Of a DNA stretch of 64,000 nt, positions 33,277 through 45,607 are shown piece after piece. The notes under the pieces were generated by a model. That model made no database searches and was not told the origin of the DNA. It saw only the letters and a list, made by a program, of their open reading frames with translations. The position numbers and the translations under genes were made by a program. Every line of letters starts with the position of its first letter. Position 1 is the first letter of the stretch. The stretch is from Hsuehochloa calcarea (lineage: Eukaryota > Streptophyta > Magnoliopsida > Poales > Poaceae): assembly GCA_036346395.1 (NCBI GenBank), contig CM070602.1:17431098-17495097 (forward strand), in the 5' to 3' direction.

Positions 33277-33737
33277 CCGATTTTAGCTATGGAATAAAAA
33301 TGTGCCTTGAAACTTAGTATAACTATTTAAACCCAAAAATGCTGAATTACGCAAATAAACCCTACAACCTTCCTTTGAATAATTTATGCATGCATTCTAA
33401 ATTCTATATTGGGTGTAATTTGCGAGCATAGTTGTAGTGCTCATTCTTGCTGAATATTATTATTCAGGAGAAGACTTCTATCCGGAAGGTGAGGAGCAGG
33501 ACGATTAGGCAGCGACCTCCAGACGATTGCCTGTGGCGTATCGTGTGGCTTACCATTATATTTTTCTTCCGCTTAATGTTTTATTTGGCCTCAGGACCAA
33601 ATTGTAATAAACTCTATGCTTATTAATAAAAACGCTGGATATGTTTGTGATAACATTTTTGTGACTGTGTACACTGGAAATCCTGGACTAGTGTAAGAAC
33701 ACAGAGAATTTGGGATCCTTCGTTCCCGGGTTCGACA

Positions 33738-34785
33738 GTCTTGGTAGCAGACCCGCTCAAGAGAGCTTCTGATGGGTCTTCTGAGTCTTCTTCTGGATTT
33801 TCGCTTTCTGGTTTATTTGCAATCCATGAAGAGGAGTTTGAGAGTCTCCCTGAGGCCGAGTTAGCCCTCATAGTAAGAAAAGCCACACGAGCCTACAACA
33901 ATATGAGAAACAAAAAGTGCGGAGGTCTCGTGACTTGCTATGAGTGTGGTGAGCTTAATCATATCCGGGCAAATTACCCCAAGTTGAAAGGAAAGAGTAA
34001 CCATAAGGAGGGAAAGCCAACTTGGAAGAAGCCTCAATGGGACAAATCAAGATTTGATGCTGCCAAGCTGACAAAGGCAGCTCACCGGGTTCTTGCGGCT
34101 TTTGGGAAACAATCCTTAAGCGATGTGGACTCCGGGATTGAGGATGACAAGGAGGAGGAGATCCCTCAAGATAAGAAGAAGGGGAAGACCAAGGACTTCA
34201 CCGGGTTTGCTTCATGGCCGACTCTGATGACGTCGACAACGATGAGATACCTCTCTCCTATGATGTCCTTTCTGATAGATGCGAAACTATCTTTGAGCAA
34301 CTCATGAGTCAGGATAAGGCTTTAGAGTATATCATGGCCAGGAACAAGGACTTAGAGTCTCAAGTAGATAATTTAACTTTAGAACTTGCAAAAGCTAAGA
34401 CTCTTGAATCTGATGAATGTTCTTCCTACCATGCTCTACACTCAGAATTTGCTAAACTGCAATCTGCTCATGATATTGCTTTGCAACAACTTGAAAATGT
34501 TAGGACTGAGCTAGTTGAGGTTAAATCTGCTCCATGTGAAAAATTCTTAGATTCTAGCAAGTTGGTTGCTTCTGGTGTTGTTGATTCTAGACTTTGCACT
34601 TTTTGCATTGAATGAGAACATGAAGTACAAGACGTAGTAAATGCAGTTAGAGCTAAATTTGCTAAGCTTAAGGATAGAATTGATTCTGCTACTTCTATTT
34701 CTTACAAAACTGTTAAACTTGAAGCTACCTTATATAAGGTGAGATATGCTAGAGCCATTAAGGGTAAAACTTGTGAATCATGTGT
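33738..34785 (+). pseudogene. Ty1/copia gag fragment C2, right piece
   Basis: Continues the piece at 12018-12161 after the TSD of element 2. The frame from 33741 reads DPLKRASDGSSESSSGFSLS, then AELALIVRKATRAYNNMR and the zinc knuckle C-Y-E-C-G-E-L-N-H-I-R-A-N-Y (33936-33977), in which the last Cys is replaced by Tyr. A basic linker follows. A 1-base shift near 34205 moves to the frame SDDVDNDEIPLSYDVL, which continues as a coiled coil (YIMARNKDLESQVDNLTLEL). A TGA at 34614 interrupts it. The frame then runs to GKTCESCV and stops matching at 34785, where element Z begins. Gag of UBN2-type copia; not functional. Confidence 0.88.
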
Positions 34786-35360
34786 AAATATCAATATTGC
34801 CAATTAACGAAGATCACCAGTAGTAAAAACAACTCAACGGTCGAAAAACAATAATTGTTTTTAGAGAACCATTAAAGACCCATTGAAATCCATCAACTAC
34901 CATGAATCATGAGCCCAAGAGAAATTTATCAACCACCTCCGGACAAGAATTTGCCAAATTCAGAAATCAAGGAAGAGAACAACTTTCTAAAGCAACTCAT
35001 GCTCAACACCTGAAACTATGGTAATCGGGGTAATTACTCGCCTAACCACATACCGCGCACGATGGTGTAACCTGGTGAATCCCAGAGTAACAACCACGAC
35101 CTCAACTCCTTAACGTCTGCTACCAATACGCATAGCCAAGATAATCAATTATGAATATAAGGTCATCTCATAGTAATCATAGGTATAGTAGATCATAGCA
35201 GATCATAGACTAACATAATATGATAGTACAGAAACAATTCGATACAGTACAACATAATGAATCACATCACTAGAAATGCGGATGCAATGGATTTTCAAAA
35301 CCCCACCTACTGTGAACAGCGTGTCATTTTAATACTTTGTTTACCAAGGACCTAAAACCC

Positions 35361-35372
35361 GCTCTGATACCA
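35361..35372 (-). other. PBS of Z (tRNA-Met)
   Basis: Reverse strand reads TGGTATCAGAGC, next to the LTR start at 35375. Confidence 0.88.
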
Positions 35373-35971
35373 ACTGTAAAACACTGGCTATTCGGAAGCC
35401 AAAATGTTATCTAAAGAACTAACATACAACCACATTAAGGAAGGATTTAAACAATACCTCAATCCAATAGCATATAAAGATCATCATCTATTGGTATGAT
35501 TGCCAGAATATAATATGAATCCATCCACATAACACAAATTCCAAATATCCAAGTCTACTGAATCAATTAAGATAATTCAACTACTAGACTAATTAGAAAT
35601 TACCAGCAGTTATTTAATCAACCAAAATATAGGGAATGACATCATCCACCATCATACCCTATTAATTACAGTTCAACTTTAACAAATGAAGGGTAAGGAC
35701 AAGTTCAAATAAATAAAAACTGAATATTGTGAAGTGGAGGAAAGAATGTGAAGTGAATCATGTGATCCACGTGACTAAGTCCTCCCATGCATGTCGCCTT
35801 CAATAGTTACCTAAAACAAATAAACACTGCAAGAACGAGTCCACGACTCAGTAAGTACAAAGGAATAAAGTGAACCATACTGAATATAAACATAACATCA
35901 CAGAATAGAAATTGAAGGTAGAATGGATGAAATCATATGAATGAATGACATGCATGAACTCCACTTCTGGT

Positions 35972-36156
35972 TATACCGGTATAGCTAGTGACACACCCGT
36001 CGGTGTTCACTTAGGGCCGCATTTAACAAAATGCGGGGATCCAAGGCCCATATGAAGAACGTTTCATACGGGGATCCAAATCTTCCCACATTGGAATGGT
36101 GGGTCTTACATGCCCATACTGGAATTGATGGGTCTTTACATTCCACTCCCGTGGAA
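35972..36156 (-). repeat. Palindrome array in Z LTR
   Basis: TATACCGGTATA (35972-35983), GTGACACACC/GGTGTTCAC (35988-36010), CCGCATTT-aaca-AAATGCGG (36017-36036), a CGTATGAA-type hairpin (36050-36070), CCCAC...GTGGG, CCCAT...ATGGG and TTCCAC-tccc-GTGGAA (36141-36156). The third is a sequence variant of the stem at 1600-1621 with pairing kept. Confidence 0.8.
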
Positions 36157-36719
36157 GAAACATGAATAATGAATAAATGGAATGAATTATGAATAATGAA
36201 AGACATCATCTCATTAAATATGGATTAACGAACGTGAAAAGAACATGAATCATTGAATCTAGTTCTGGATCATAGAAATAACAGTATGAATCAACAAGCA
36301 CTCCGCATTCACCAACCATACGACTCACAAGGTACTTGCCCATATTGAAATTATAGGACTTCACTACCCGCTCCTGTGGGCGAACAGGAACGAATGAATA
36401 TAATGAACGTGGTCCTATTATTTAAGAATCATGGTATATCAACTATGAAAGGAAACAAGAAATGTCGAAATTACCCATTTCATATTCATCAATCAAGTGG
36501 AACAACAACAAACAAGACAAATCAATTGTACTTGCCTTTCGAACTGCGGCGCGTTAGGAGGCAAGGACGAAGCTACTAATCTCGAATTCCCTTCTCCTAC
36601 ACAAATTAATTATTTAAATAAGTAACAACGTGAAAAGGATGTTACTTGAAACGCTTAGTCGCCGCATCCTAACCAAAGGTTCACATAGTCGATCTAGCCA
36701 ATTAAACCGACAGTCTAGC

Positions 36720-37590
36720 AAGACGGTAATCTGGACAGTGACACTAAAAACACCATATCTTTTGCTCTGAGACTCCAAAAGGGGTGATTTTAGATCCTAT
36801 GGAAAGGTAACGAAAATATCCACATTAACCTAGTTGGATGCACCTTCTGATTCGGCCAACAACCTAGGCTAACATTCAGATGATAGTCTTAATACAAAAT
36901 CTGTCTAGCAGAACTACACCGAAGTAATGAAATAATCATAAATTTTGATAAAACTAACCAAAATCCATGATTCTTGTCATTATGGAAAGCTAAGAACAAT
37001 ACCTTCAAAAGTCTAGTTGGCATGATACTCATAATTTGCCTTTAACAAAATCTAGCCTATGGCTCAAAACTACAGTCAGCAAACCGACAACCATTCAGGA
37101 CAGCAGCACGGCAAAATTCATATTTATTAATCTGGGACTCGGAACGAGGTGAGTCTAGTGCCCAACGAAACTTAACGAGCAAACCTACAAAACTCTAGTT
37201 GACAAGATTTCCTAATTCTGCCAAAATAATTAACTAAATAGTAGGGGAATATGCCTGACAGAAATATGTCCAAACGAACGGAAGAGCAGCGAAGAACGTA
37301 GCATAACTTTGAATCCATAAATCCTATTAGAGTGTTATTTTTAATATGGAAAGGTGATAAAATTATCTACCGAAATCATTTTGGGTGAGAAATCTTAATC
37401 TCATCCTAACCAAGTCATATTTCATTAAACAACTTTACTCACAATTCTCGTCAGGTTTCTCAAGACAGCAGGAAAGAATCTATCGTAACTTTTGAACCGT
37501 GGATCGGAATCTGGTGATCTTGATGGCTATGGAAAGCTAAGAACTGTGGCTACAATTACCTAGGAGGTGAGAACCTCCTGATCGGCTTCT
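36720..37590 (-). repeat. Five degenerate tandem units in Z LTR
   Basis: Five units of about 165-190 bp. They start near 36730, 36900, 37090, 37260 and 37450. Each has, in variable form, a CAG-rich start, an ATCATAACTTTTGA-like box, a GATCC...GTGATCTT box, TATGGAAAGCTAAGAA, TCTAGTTGG and a GATTCGGCC-like end. Similar units occur in the other LTRs of the superfamily. Confidence 0.55.
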
Positions 37591-40500
37591 AAGATGCTGA
37601 AACTGGGCACGCAACATTCTAGATAGAACAGATCTATTACCAATGTTGCCTACGCACGAAAGTTAAACACCAAATTAACGAGTTTGGGATCATTACCCTT
37701 GGAGCCGTGCTAGCCCAACAAGCACCCAGCGAGGTGCTCCTCCTTCTCCACCTCTCCTCCCTCCCTTTTCTGATGAGAACATGTCCCGCACCCCGTCTTC
37801 ATCACTTTCCCCCTTGGTTCTTCCATGGCCGGCCACCACTGCGAGGGTCCGGCGATCCCGGGAGACGGCAGCGCGTGGGAGAAGCGGCAGGAGCGCTCGG
37901 GTGTAGGGGGAAGGGCGCCCAAGCCAGGGAGAGGCGGCGCAAGGGGAAGGGGCGGCGGCCTGGTGGAGGAGAGGGAGAGATGGCGGCTTGGTGGGGGAGA
38001 GGGGTGGAGGACGTCTAGGGTTTGGGGGAGGTGCCCAGCCCCTTTTGGCAGCCCCGTAGGCCGGCTTCCCCCTCTGGCGCCTCTCGGGTCGCGGCCCGCG
38101 GCCTAGGTTGGCGAGGATTTGTGGAAACCCCCTCCAAAAATTCAGAAAAATTCCACTATCTAACTTGTTTTTTCCTCCCGACTTCGTTTCTAATTGCGCG
38201 ATTAAAGTTCGGTGTATTACATACTATCTCTGAAAATATTATTTTACAATTGATTTATGCACTACTTTCATAACTTTGAAACATCCTAGAAACTTCATTT
38301 TAACTCCAAATGAGGTGAATAAAATTTTCAAGTCACCACCTTTCTAAAAATAATTCACAAAAAAATAGGTTTCAGATGAACAGTACCTGAGCCCTATTTT
38401 TCCTGATTTTATTTTCTAACAAATTATTTTTGGCTATAACTTTTACATGTAACATCAAAATCAATTGATGTCTACTGCTAAATTCATTTAAAATCATGAT
38501 CTATCGTTTGTTTAAATTTTATTATTTTTGGATGATTTTGAATTTTTTTAGTTTATTCAGTGTTATCTGTTCTTATCGGTTCTTTTTTATTCTTTCGCTG
38601 GGTTTTGACGATTCTATCATATACACGAGTGATCCTCTACAGTAAGTCGAATATCTCCGAAAAGGCAAGCAGCCCCCTTGATTATCTTGCTCCTATTAAT
38701 TTCGATACAAATATCTTGATTGCAAATGTATGTATGGATGTGCTATTTTGATGTTAATTTTCGTTAGGAGTAGTTAATACAAATAGATGCATGATTTGTA
38801 GGTAAATGTTTACCATTGCTACTGAGCCTAGATTAGAAATTGGTTAATGATTTGGAGTTTGATGGATGAACTCTAGTCATGTATATGTATAATATGCGAG
38901 TCGGTATGCTTAGCAATGCTTAGAACGGTAGCATGGGGATCATCGCTTTGGCGATGCTCGATATATCATCGCTTTAAATACTTGGGTTTGGGTACTCATG
39001 TATGTAATTATATTTGGAAAAACTAAAACTGAAAACAAAAAGATTTAGACATGGGCACATGGTTGATTATGTGGTTATCGGGTGCGTGGATGGTGCCTAA
39101 GTCAACAAGGATCAAATTACTTGCACCATCGCACCAAGCATTTTTGTGTACTAACCACATTTAAGGGATATGAGACCTCTCTTGACTTAGTACTTTGGCA
39201 TGTGTTATGTCGAACCCGGGAACGAAGGATCCCGAATTCTCTGTGTTCATACACTAGTCCAGGATTTCCAGTGTACACAGTCACAAAAATGTTATCACAA
39301 ACATATCCCGCGTGTTTATTAATAAGCATAGAGTTTATTACAATTTGGGCCGGAGGCCAAATAAAACATTAAGCGGAAGCAAAATATAATGGTAAGCCAC
39401 ACGATACGCCACAGTAATCGCCCGGAGGTCGCCTAATCGTCCCCGCTTCTCACCTTACGGATAGAAGTCTTCTCCTGAATAATAATATTCAGCAAGAGTG
39501 AGCACTACAACTGTGCTCGCAAATTACACCCAATATAGAATTTAGAATGCATGCATAAATTACTTAAAGGAAGGTTGTAGGGTTTATTTGCATAAATCAG
39601 CATTTTTGGTTTAAATAGTTATACTAAGTTTCAAGGCACATTTTTATTCCATAGCTAAAATCAGATTTAAAATTTGATCATTTTATAGTGGATAACCTCC
39701 ATATGAAACATGGTGAAGGTTACCCTCCTATCACAAGGCTACCCGCCCAATTTTACCACAAGTATTAACTATCATTAAATCATGTCCAAAGTTATTTTAA
39801 AACCAAAAACAAATCTAACTTAGAGTGGCTTTGCTTAGCATGTCCATAACCGTGGACACGGCTATTCGAATAGATTTACACTCTGCAGAGGGGTACAACT
39901 TTACCCACACGAGATAATTTGCCCGTTATGTCGGCCAATACACGCTTCCTTAGGCGTGTGACTAGGCAATTGTCACAAGGCGTTTCCAATGCACTACCTC
40001 ACTATCAATATGCCCGCTAAGGTTTCACTTCCATTAGGCTAACCACCTACCGGAAGCCCCCTCTTGCGCCAAGTGGGAATAAAGTCTAACCGACACCCAC
40101 ACAACAAAAAATGGCATAAACAATAATGAGGTAAGACAAATTATTAAGCCTAGTTCTGCCCATACAGAACATGTGGTAGTACGGTGGAGCTTTGCAAGGT
40201 GCGGCTCAAAGACCGGTCCTTAACCTACTTGGGCAATCTTTCAATAAAAACCACAGGTCTCACCCTAACTGAGACGAGCCTGCATAAACTCCGCACCCAC
40301 CAACGGTCCATTTTTGCCCAAGTACAAACCATTTTCTTTTATTTTTATAACTTTAAAGACATTTGCAAAAGTCCACCATGACATAACAATGTCATAGGCT
40401 TTTATCAAATTTTGAAGTTTTGGCTAAATTCTCCCAAAATTAAATATTTCCTGGTCTAAGCATTTGCTAAGCATATATTTATTTTTAAATTCATTTGACT

Positions 40501-41647
40501 AAGGTGACAAAGAATTGGTAATACAACATTCAAATGTGGCTATACAAAGGAATTGGCATAATTAAGTATTTAAAACATGAATTTAAAATAATTAAATACA
40601 ATTATGCATGCAATAATAATTTAAGAAGAAATTAAATAATTTTAAATATTGGGGGCAAAATGGTCAATAGTGTAACTTGTCTTGTTCAAAATCTTGGTAT
40701 TCTACTTCTTCAATAGGGTCAAGCTCTCCGGAGTCGTCAAAATCTATACACGAGAATAATCCAAATTCAAACAGAATTCAAATGAACTCAAATAAATTCA
40801 AATGAAAATTCAAATTAACTCCAAATTAAATAATTTTGGTTTATTTAGCTAGATCTTGATTTTATACAAATTTATAAATTTGAATCACCTAAATCGGAGT
40901 TTGTATGAAGAAATACGAGCTCCTCGAAGTTTAAAACCTAAATTAAATCCTAAAATCAGAATTTCCGAATTTCCCGAATTAAATCTCTAAAGGAAATTCT
41001 ATTTATTGCGTCAGTGTACTGTGCACAGAGGCTGGCATGTGGGCCCGCATAGTCGTGGACTCAGTCCACGGCGTCACCCGAGTCCATGGTGGACTCGGCG
41101 CACGCAACAGTGTGAGGGGGAAGGCGCGCTGGCACGGCCGTCCACGCTGGCGCCTATGTGGCTGCTACGTCGGCCAAAGTGTCCATGTGGCGCCCAGGTG
41201 GCACTGACTTGGCCGGCCACGTCGGCACCGAGAGAGGGGCGGCGATCGGGAACCGAGGTTCCGGCGAACAGCGGCGCGGCGGGCTCCGGCGAGGGGCGCA
41301 AAAGAATCAGGGAGTGATGCTGATGCTGATGCATTACCTGGCGACGCGAGGGCGTGGCCGGAAGATGGTCGGCGACGGAGAGAGGCGGCGGTGTGGTTCG
41401 GTCGTTGGCGGCGAAGGAGCTCCGGCGACGTCCCGAGGGCGAGGAGGTGCGCACCAGAGTCGCGGTGTCGAGGCGAAGCCGGTGGTGCGGTTGAGGCGGC
41501 CGGAGGTCCACCGGTGGCGGTGCTAGAGGCAGCGGAGCACAGCTCGGCCGGCGAGAGAGGGAGGCCAAATGCGGGCGACTGGGGGCGAGGGAGGCGAGGG
41601 GAGCTGGGGCGAAAGTTTGAGGGAGGAGAGGCGCACCCGGTGCTCCC

Positions 41648-41654
41648 TTTTATA
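41648..41654 (-). promoter_or_regulatory. TATA box of reverse solo LTR
   Basis: Reverse strand reads TATAAAA in the same setting as 12854-12860. Confidence 0.65.
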
Positions 41655-41926
41655 GGGCAAGGGCGAGGCCGGGAGGCGAGCTTTGCGCGGGGAGTAATGG
41701 CGGTGGCAACGGGTGCGGCGGCGTTAGGGCGAGTAATGGAGGGGAAAAACGGCAGGGGTGAATGCGGCGGAGTGAGGGGGAGTTAACGCGCGTGATGGCG
41801 AGTGAAGAGAGGGAGGGAATCGCGGGAGTGGAGAGCTCCGAGGCGAGCGGCAATGGCGGCGAGTGCGACGGCCGCGCGGGGAAGAAAACGGGAAGGAAGA
41901 AGCACAGTGCGAGGGCCCACTTGTCG

Positions 41927-41928
<2 letters not shown>

Positions 41929-41959
<31 letters not shown>
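41929..41959. repeat. (GA)n microsatellite
   Basis: About 15 GA units inside the solo LTR, at a CT-rich place of the element 2 LTRs that has only short CT runs there. Confidence 0.9.
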
Positions 41960-41961
<2 letters not shown>

Positions 41962-42798
41962 CGCGGGATTGATGTCGGCCGTCCGATTCCGATCGGACGG
42001 CCCGCATCACTCGTGTGTGAGGGAGGTGGGCCGGTGCGGGAACAATGCTGGGCTGCGACCCAGTACTGTTGCAATGGATTTTTAAATCTTTTTCAATTGA
42101 TTTAATTCTAGAAATTCAAATAGGCATTAGAAAATAGTAAATAAAGTCCAAAATTTTTAGAAAATTCACAGAAATTCTATGAGGCATTCTGGACTTAAAT
42201 AAAATAATTCCAACTTTTAGTTGGTAATAGATTTTGCACATAAATTATTTTAGCTTTGAAATACTTAGGGAAAAGCTTTTAAAATTTCCAGAAAATCCAC
42301 AAAAATAATTAAAGTCTTATTTTCAACTGAAATTGAAATTTTGGGCTGTTACATGTTAGCTCCGAGTCGCAAAAGGTTGTGTGTGTTGTGTAAAAAAAGG
42401 AAATGATCTGTGTGTGTTGGGTGTGTGGGGGTGGAGTTCCGGGTAGGTTCTCTAAACTGAGGAGCATCGGTATGTTGCCGTGCTGTCGGTGACTCCGACA
42501 CAATGTATGGGTTTCCATCCATACAGGCGACTCGTAGTTAATACATTATATTAGAAACGTCTCGGAGGACTTAGTCTTACCGGCATACCTAAAGAAGTGT
42601 GCAAAATATCTTGACAAAAGAGGCGGTCTGGCTTGTGGGTTCATTGGTACACCCCTGCAGGGTATAAACTATTCGAATAGACTTGTCTTAGGTTATGGAC
42701 ACGCTTGGATATGCCCCGTGATAATTAGACTCAACATTTTCATTAAAACTTGAAATCATGTGGTACGAATGGGTAATTCGTGTTATGTTGTTGTGGCT

Positions 42799-42803
42799 AC
42801 TGG
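42799..42803. repeat. TSD of LTR X, left copy (ACTGG)
   Basis: ACTGG precedes TGTAGCACCC and recurs at 57529-57533 after GTATTACA. Confidence 0.88.
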
Positions 42804-43328
42804 TGTAGCACCCTGGCTATTCAGAAGCCAAAATTTTACCTAAAGAACTAACATACGACTAAATTGCGAAAGAATTTAAAATGTAACTCCTCTAAGTACA
42901 TATAGAGACCAACTTTAATAGTAGCATGGCATCATCAGAATATAATCAGGGAATATTAAAACACACCACTAGTAGCATTTAACAGAAACATAACATGGAG
43001 AGAAATAACTTGCAGTCTTAAATTTATTTATTACAATTCCTCGGTTAACCAATGAGAGACATAATCGAACTTATTAATGAAGGAAAACTATGGTGAACTG
43101 GGTGAAATGTGCTTGTCTACTCCCTCCCAACTAAGCCGTCATCAACGATCACCTAAATAAATAAAGAAAACAAGAATGAGTCGAAACTCAGCAAATACAA
43201 TAAACAATTGAACATTCAAGGTTATGAACTAGTCAATGCCAATATGAAGTATGAACTTATCTCTGAACACTTATGAGTATGAATGGAATGAATGGATGCA
43301 TTGAAAGGAATGGACTGTACACATGCTC

Positions 43329-43510
43329 ATACCGGTATAGCGAGTGACACACCCGTCGGTGTTCACCTAAGCCCGTACTTAATAAAGTCCAGGGATCCAA
43401 TCACCGTATGAAGAACGTTTCATACGGGTGTCCAAAATTTCCCACATTAGAATGGTGGGTCTTACGTGCCCATACTGGAGTTGATGGATCTTAACAATTC
43501 CACTCCCGTG
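43329..43510 (-). repeat. Palindrome array in LTR X
   Basis: ATACCGGTAT (43329-43338), GTGACACACC/GGTGTTCAC, an imperfect CCCGTACTT hairpin, CCGTATGAA/TTCATACGG, CCCAC...GTGGG, CCCATACTGG...ATGG and TTCCAC/GTGGAG-like stem near 43500. Confidence 0.7.
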
Positions 43511-44743
43511 GAGGGAACACGAACAATGCAAGAATGGAATGAACATATGCAATGAATGTCACCACTTCCATCCACATGGATTATCAACTAAGAACGAAAT
43601 GTATATCACGAAGTATGAACATGGATCTTAACAATATCATCACATCAACAAACATTCAACAGAAATCAGTATGTCTTAACACATTGTACTTGCTTTCCGC
43701 GATGTGACGTGCTAGGAGGCAACGAAGGTGCTCCTTCACTCGCCGTCTCGCCGTCTACACAAATGTGTATTAAAAAAATAAGAACACATGATATGACAAT
43801 GCTACCGGTGATCTACAATACCCCTGACTACCCAATACAATGAATAGACCCGAACTGAAAACATACAATTCATCCATCTAAAATAATTCTGGACAGCGAC
43901 ACGAAAAAATTCATAATTAATTATCTGGAACTCAGAATAACATGAGTACAATGCCTAATGAAACCTAACGAGCAAACTTACAAAACTCTAGTTGACAAGA
44001 TTTCCAAATTCTGGCAAAACATTTGACTAAACAGCAAGTAAAAATGCCTGACAGATATCTGTCCAAACAATCAGAACAGCAATGAAGAATATAACATACC
44101 GTTTACTCTATAAGTCCAATTTGAGTGTTCTTTATCAATCTGAAAATATAATAAAATTATATACAGAAAATGTTTTGGGTGACAAGTCTGAATCTGAACT
44201 TAAACAATTCATATTTCATGAAACAACTATACTAACAATTCTCGTCGAGTTTCTCAGGACAGCAATAAGGAATCTATCATAACTTTTGAACCATAGATCA
44301 GAATCTGGTGATCTTGGTGGATATGGAAATCCAAGAACCGTGGCTACAATTCTCTAGGAGGGAGAACCTCTAGATCGGCCTCTAAGAGGTCGAAACCGGA
44401 TGCGCAACAATGTGGACACTTTCTGGAATTTCTATTACAGCATGCCGGTTCAATCCAAGTCATCAATTCTTCCTCCAAACAGTATCAAACAATGAATTAG
44501 ACTCTGCGTTACCCTTGAAGACCCGAAGGGAGATGTTGATTAGCCTCCTGAAGAACTCCCCTCTTCTTCTTCTTCCTCCCTTCAATGGCTTGCCACAACG
44601 GGGAAGACAATCGGCCGGAGGAGACGGCGGGAGGAGGAGGCTTCGAGGAGGACCTTGGGGGCAGCGCCGGGGATCACCAGGGGCCGGCACCAAGGGGAGG
44701 AGGGGGCACCAAGGGGCAGAGGAGGTGCCGGTTTGGGAGAGTG

Positions 44744-45419
44744 TGTAACACCCTGACCCAAAATCGGCTCAATGCCCAGCCCACCATGGGGCGGACCCGC
44801 CCACACATAGCACCCCACTTACACTTTCGTCCTCGCTTCGTGTAAAAGGGTTAACCCAGAGGTGCTATGTTTGGATCTAACAGGCATTATATACTACTAG
44901 AACTCACTTGAGGTAAGCAATGTGGGACTAATCCCACCACACAACTCCTAATGGGCCACGCTATGAGCGGTAGGGTAATACACTCACCCCTTAAGGGGCG
45001 ACGCCTCGGCGATACCGCATCTGCAAAATGCCCGTAACCACCCCTCGACACGTCCGTGCGCCCAAGGTGCGGCACATATGCCATGCCATGTGTCCACTCC
45101 GCCCACATGCGCCATGCGCCATATGCCCGCTTCGCCCCGCACGCGCCTGCGTCAACAAGGTTGATGCTCGATACCATCTGTAACACCCTGACCCAAAATC
45201 GGCTCAATGCCCAGCCCACCGTGGGGCGGACCCGCCCACACATAGCACCCCACTTACACTTTCGTCCTCGCTTCGTGTAAAAGGGTTAACCCGGAGGTGC
45301 TATGTTTGTATCCAACAGGCATTATATACTACTACAACTCACTTGAGGCAAGCAATGTGGGACTAATCCCACCACACAACTCCTCATGGGCCACGCTATG
45401 AGCAGGCCAGGGTATTACA
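44744..45419 (-). mobile_element. TRIM element, copy 1
   Basis: 676 bp with terminal repeats of 239 and 241 bp (44744-44982, 45179-45419), both TGTAACACCCTGACCC...TACA, a 196-bp interior without coding capacity, TSD GAGTG (44739-44743, 45420-45424). On the reverse strand the PBS reads GATGGTATCGAGC (45167-45177) and the PPT AAGGGGTGAG (44983-44995). These are the marks of a terminal-repeat retrotransposon in miniature; such elements depend on other elements for movement. Confidence 0.88.
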
Positions 45420-45607
45420 GAGTGGGGGTGGCGGCTCAAGGGGGGAAAGTGGGAGGAGAGGGAGAAGGGGGCCGGCTAGGGTTGGAGGGGGAGGTGGGGC
45501 GCATGGGCCTTGGGCCTGGGCGCCTCCCCCCTCCTTGGCCCATCCTTGGCCGGCCATTGGCCAGCCAGGGTTGCCCCACCCTGGGCCGGAGGCCCATGGT
45601 CCAGAAA

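Larger units (their letters stand above)
12162..33737 (+). mobile_element. Element 2: Tekay/Del-type Ty3/gypsy chromovirus with extra ORF
   Basis: Two LTRs of about 3.14 kb (the 3' one split by element 3), PBS at 15301, an extra ORF, gag, protease, RT, RNase H, integrase and a chromodomain in the order of Ty3/gypsy chromoviruses, a PPT at 20681, and TSD GTCTT. Without the nested element it is about 11.7 kb. Long LTRs plus an ORF before gag recall the rice RIRE3/RIRE8 group; that label is from memory of the families and uncertain. The gag-pol frame is broken in many places, so the copy is inactive as read. Confidence 0.93.
20695..33737 (+). repeat. 3' LTR of element 2, split by element 3
   Basis: The pieces 20695-23353 and 33282-33737 join across element 3 and its TSD CCGAT and match the 5' LTR from end to end. 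The start reads TGTAATGACCC where the other copies have TGTAACAGCCC. TATA at 21379-21385. The GC-rich part 21150-21880 differs from the 5' LTR by many short indels, whereas 22020-23350 is nearly identical to its partner. Confidence 0.9.
34786..38221 (-). mobile_element. Z: truncated reverse non-autonomous element
   Basis: One LTR (35375-38221) plus 589 bp of interior with the PBS; the other LTR and most of the interior are missing. The interior matches the PBS-proximal part of NA2 (51101-52044), starting with the shared AAATATCAATATTGCCAAT at 34786, but is about 350 bp shorter. The left end abuts copia gag with no TSD, so a deletion has joined the two. Bases after the LTR are TACTA. Confidence 0.8.
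35375..38221 (-). repeat. LTR of Z, reverse
   Basis: 2847 bp; plus-strand ends TGTAAAACACTGG and GGTGTATTACA. The palindrome array is at 35972-36156, five degenerate tandem units at about 36720-37590, and a GC-rich promoter-like end with purine-rich runs at 37830-38060. The frames at 37707-38106 arise from this GC-rich part and are not credible genes. Confidence 0.85.
39208..42353 (-). mobile_element. Solo LTR of the element 2 family, reverse
   Basis: 3146 bp, plus-strand ends TGTCGAACCC and GGGCTGTTACA, TSD TGTTA on both sides (39203-39207, 42354-42358). It is the reverse complement of the element 2 LTR over its whole length, with no interior. TATA (reverse) at 41648-41654. It differs from the element 2 LTRs more than they differ from each other in the GC-rich part and carries a (GA)n run. 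The frames at 41006-42105 come from this GC-rich promoter region. Confidence 0.93.

Noticed and set aside
33741..34307. First taken as a host zinc-knuckle protein gene
   Set aside because: Joined with 12018-12161 across the TSD of element 2 it is copia gag, with a frameshift, a lost Cys and a stop.
37707..38106. Possible GC-rich gene of about 100 aa
   Set aside because: The stretch is the GC-rich end of the Z LTR, equivalent to non-coding parts of LTR A, C and V.
41006..42105. Cluster of Arg/Gly-rich frames on both strands
   Set aside because: This is the reverse promoter region of a solo LTR of the element 2 family; one frame even reads through a GA microsatellite.
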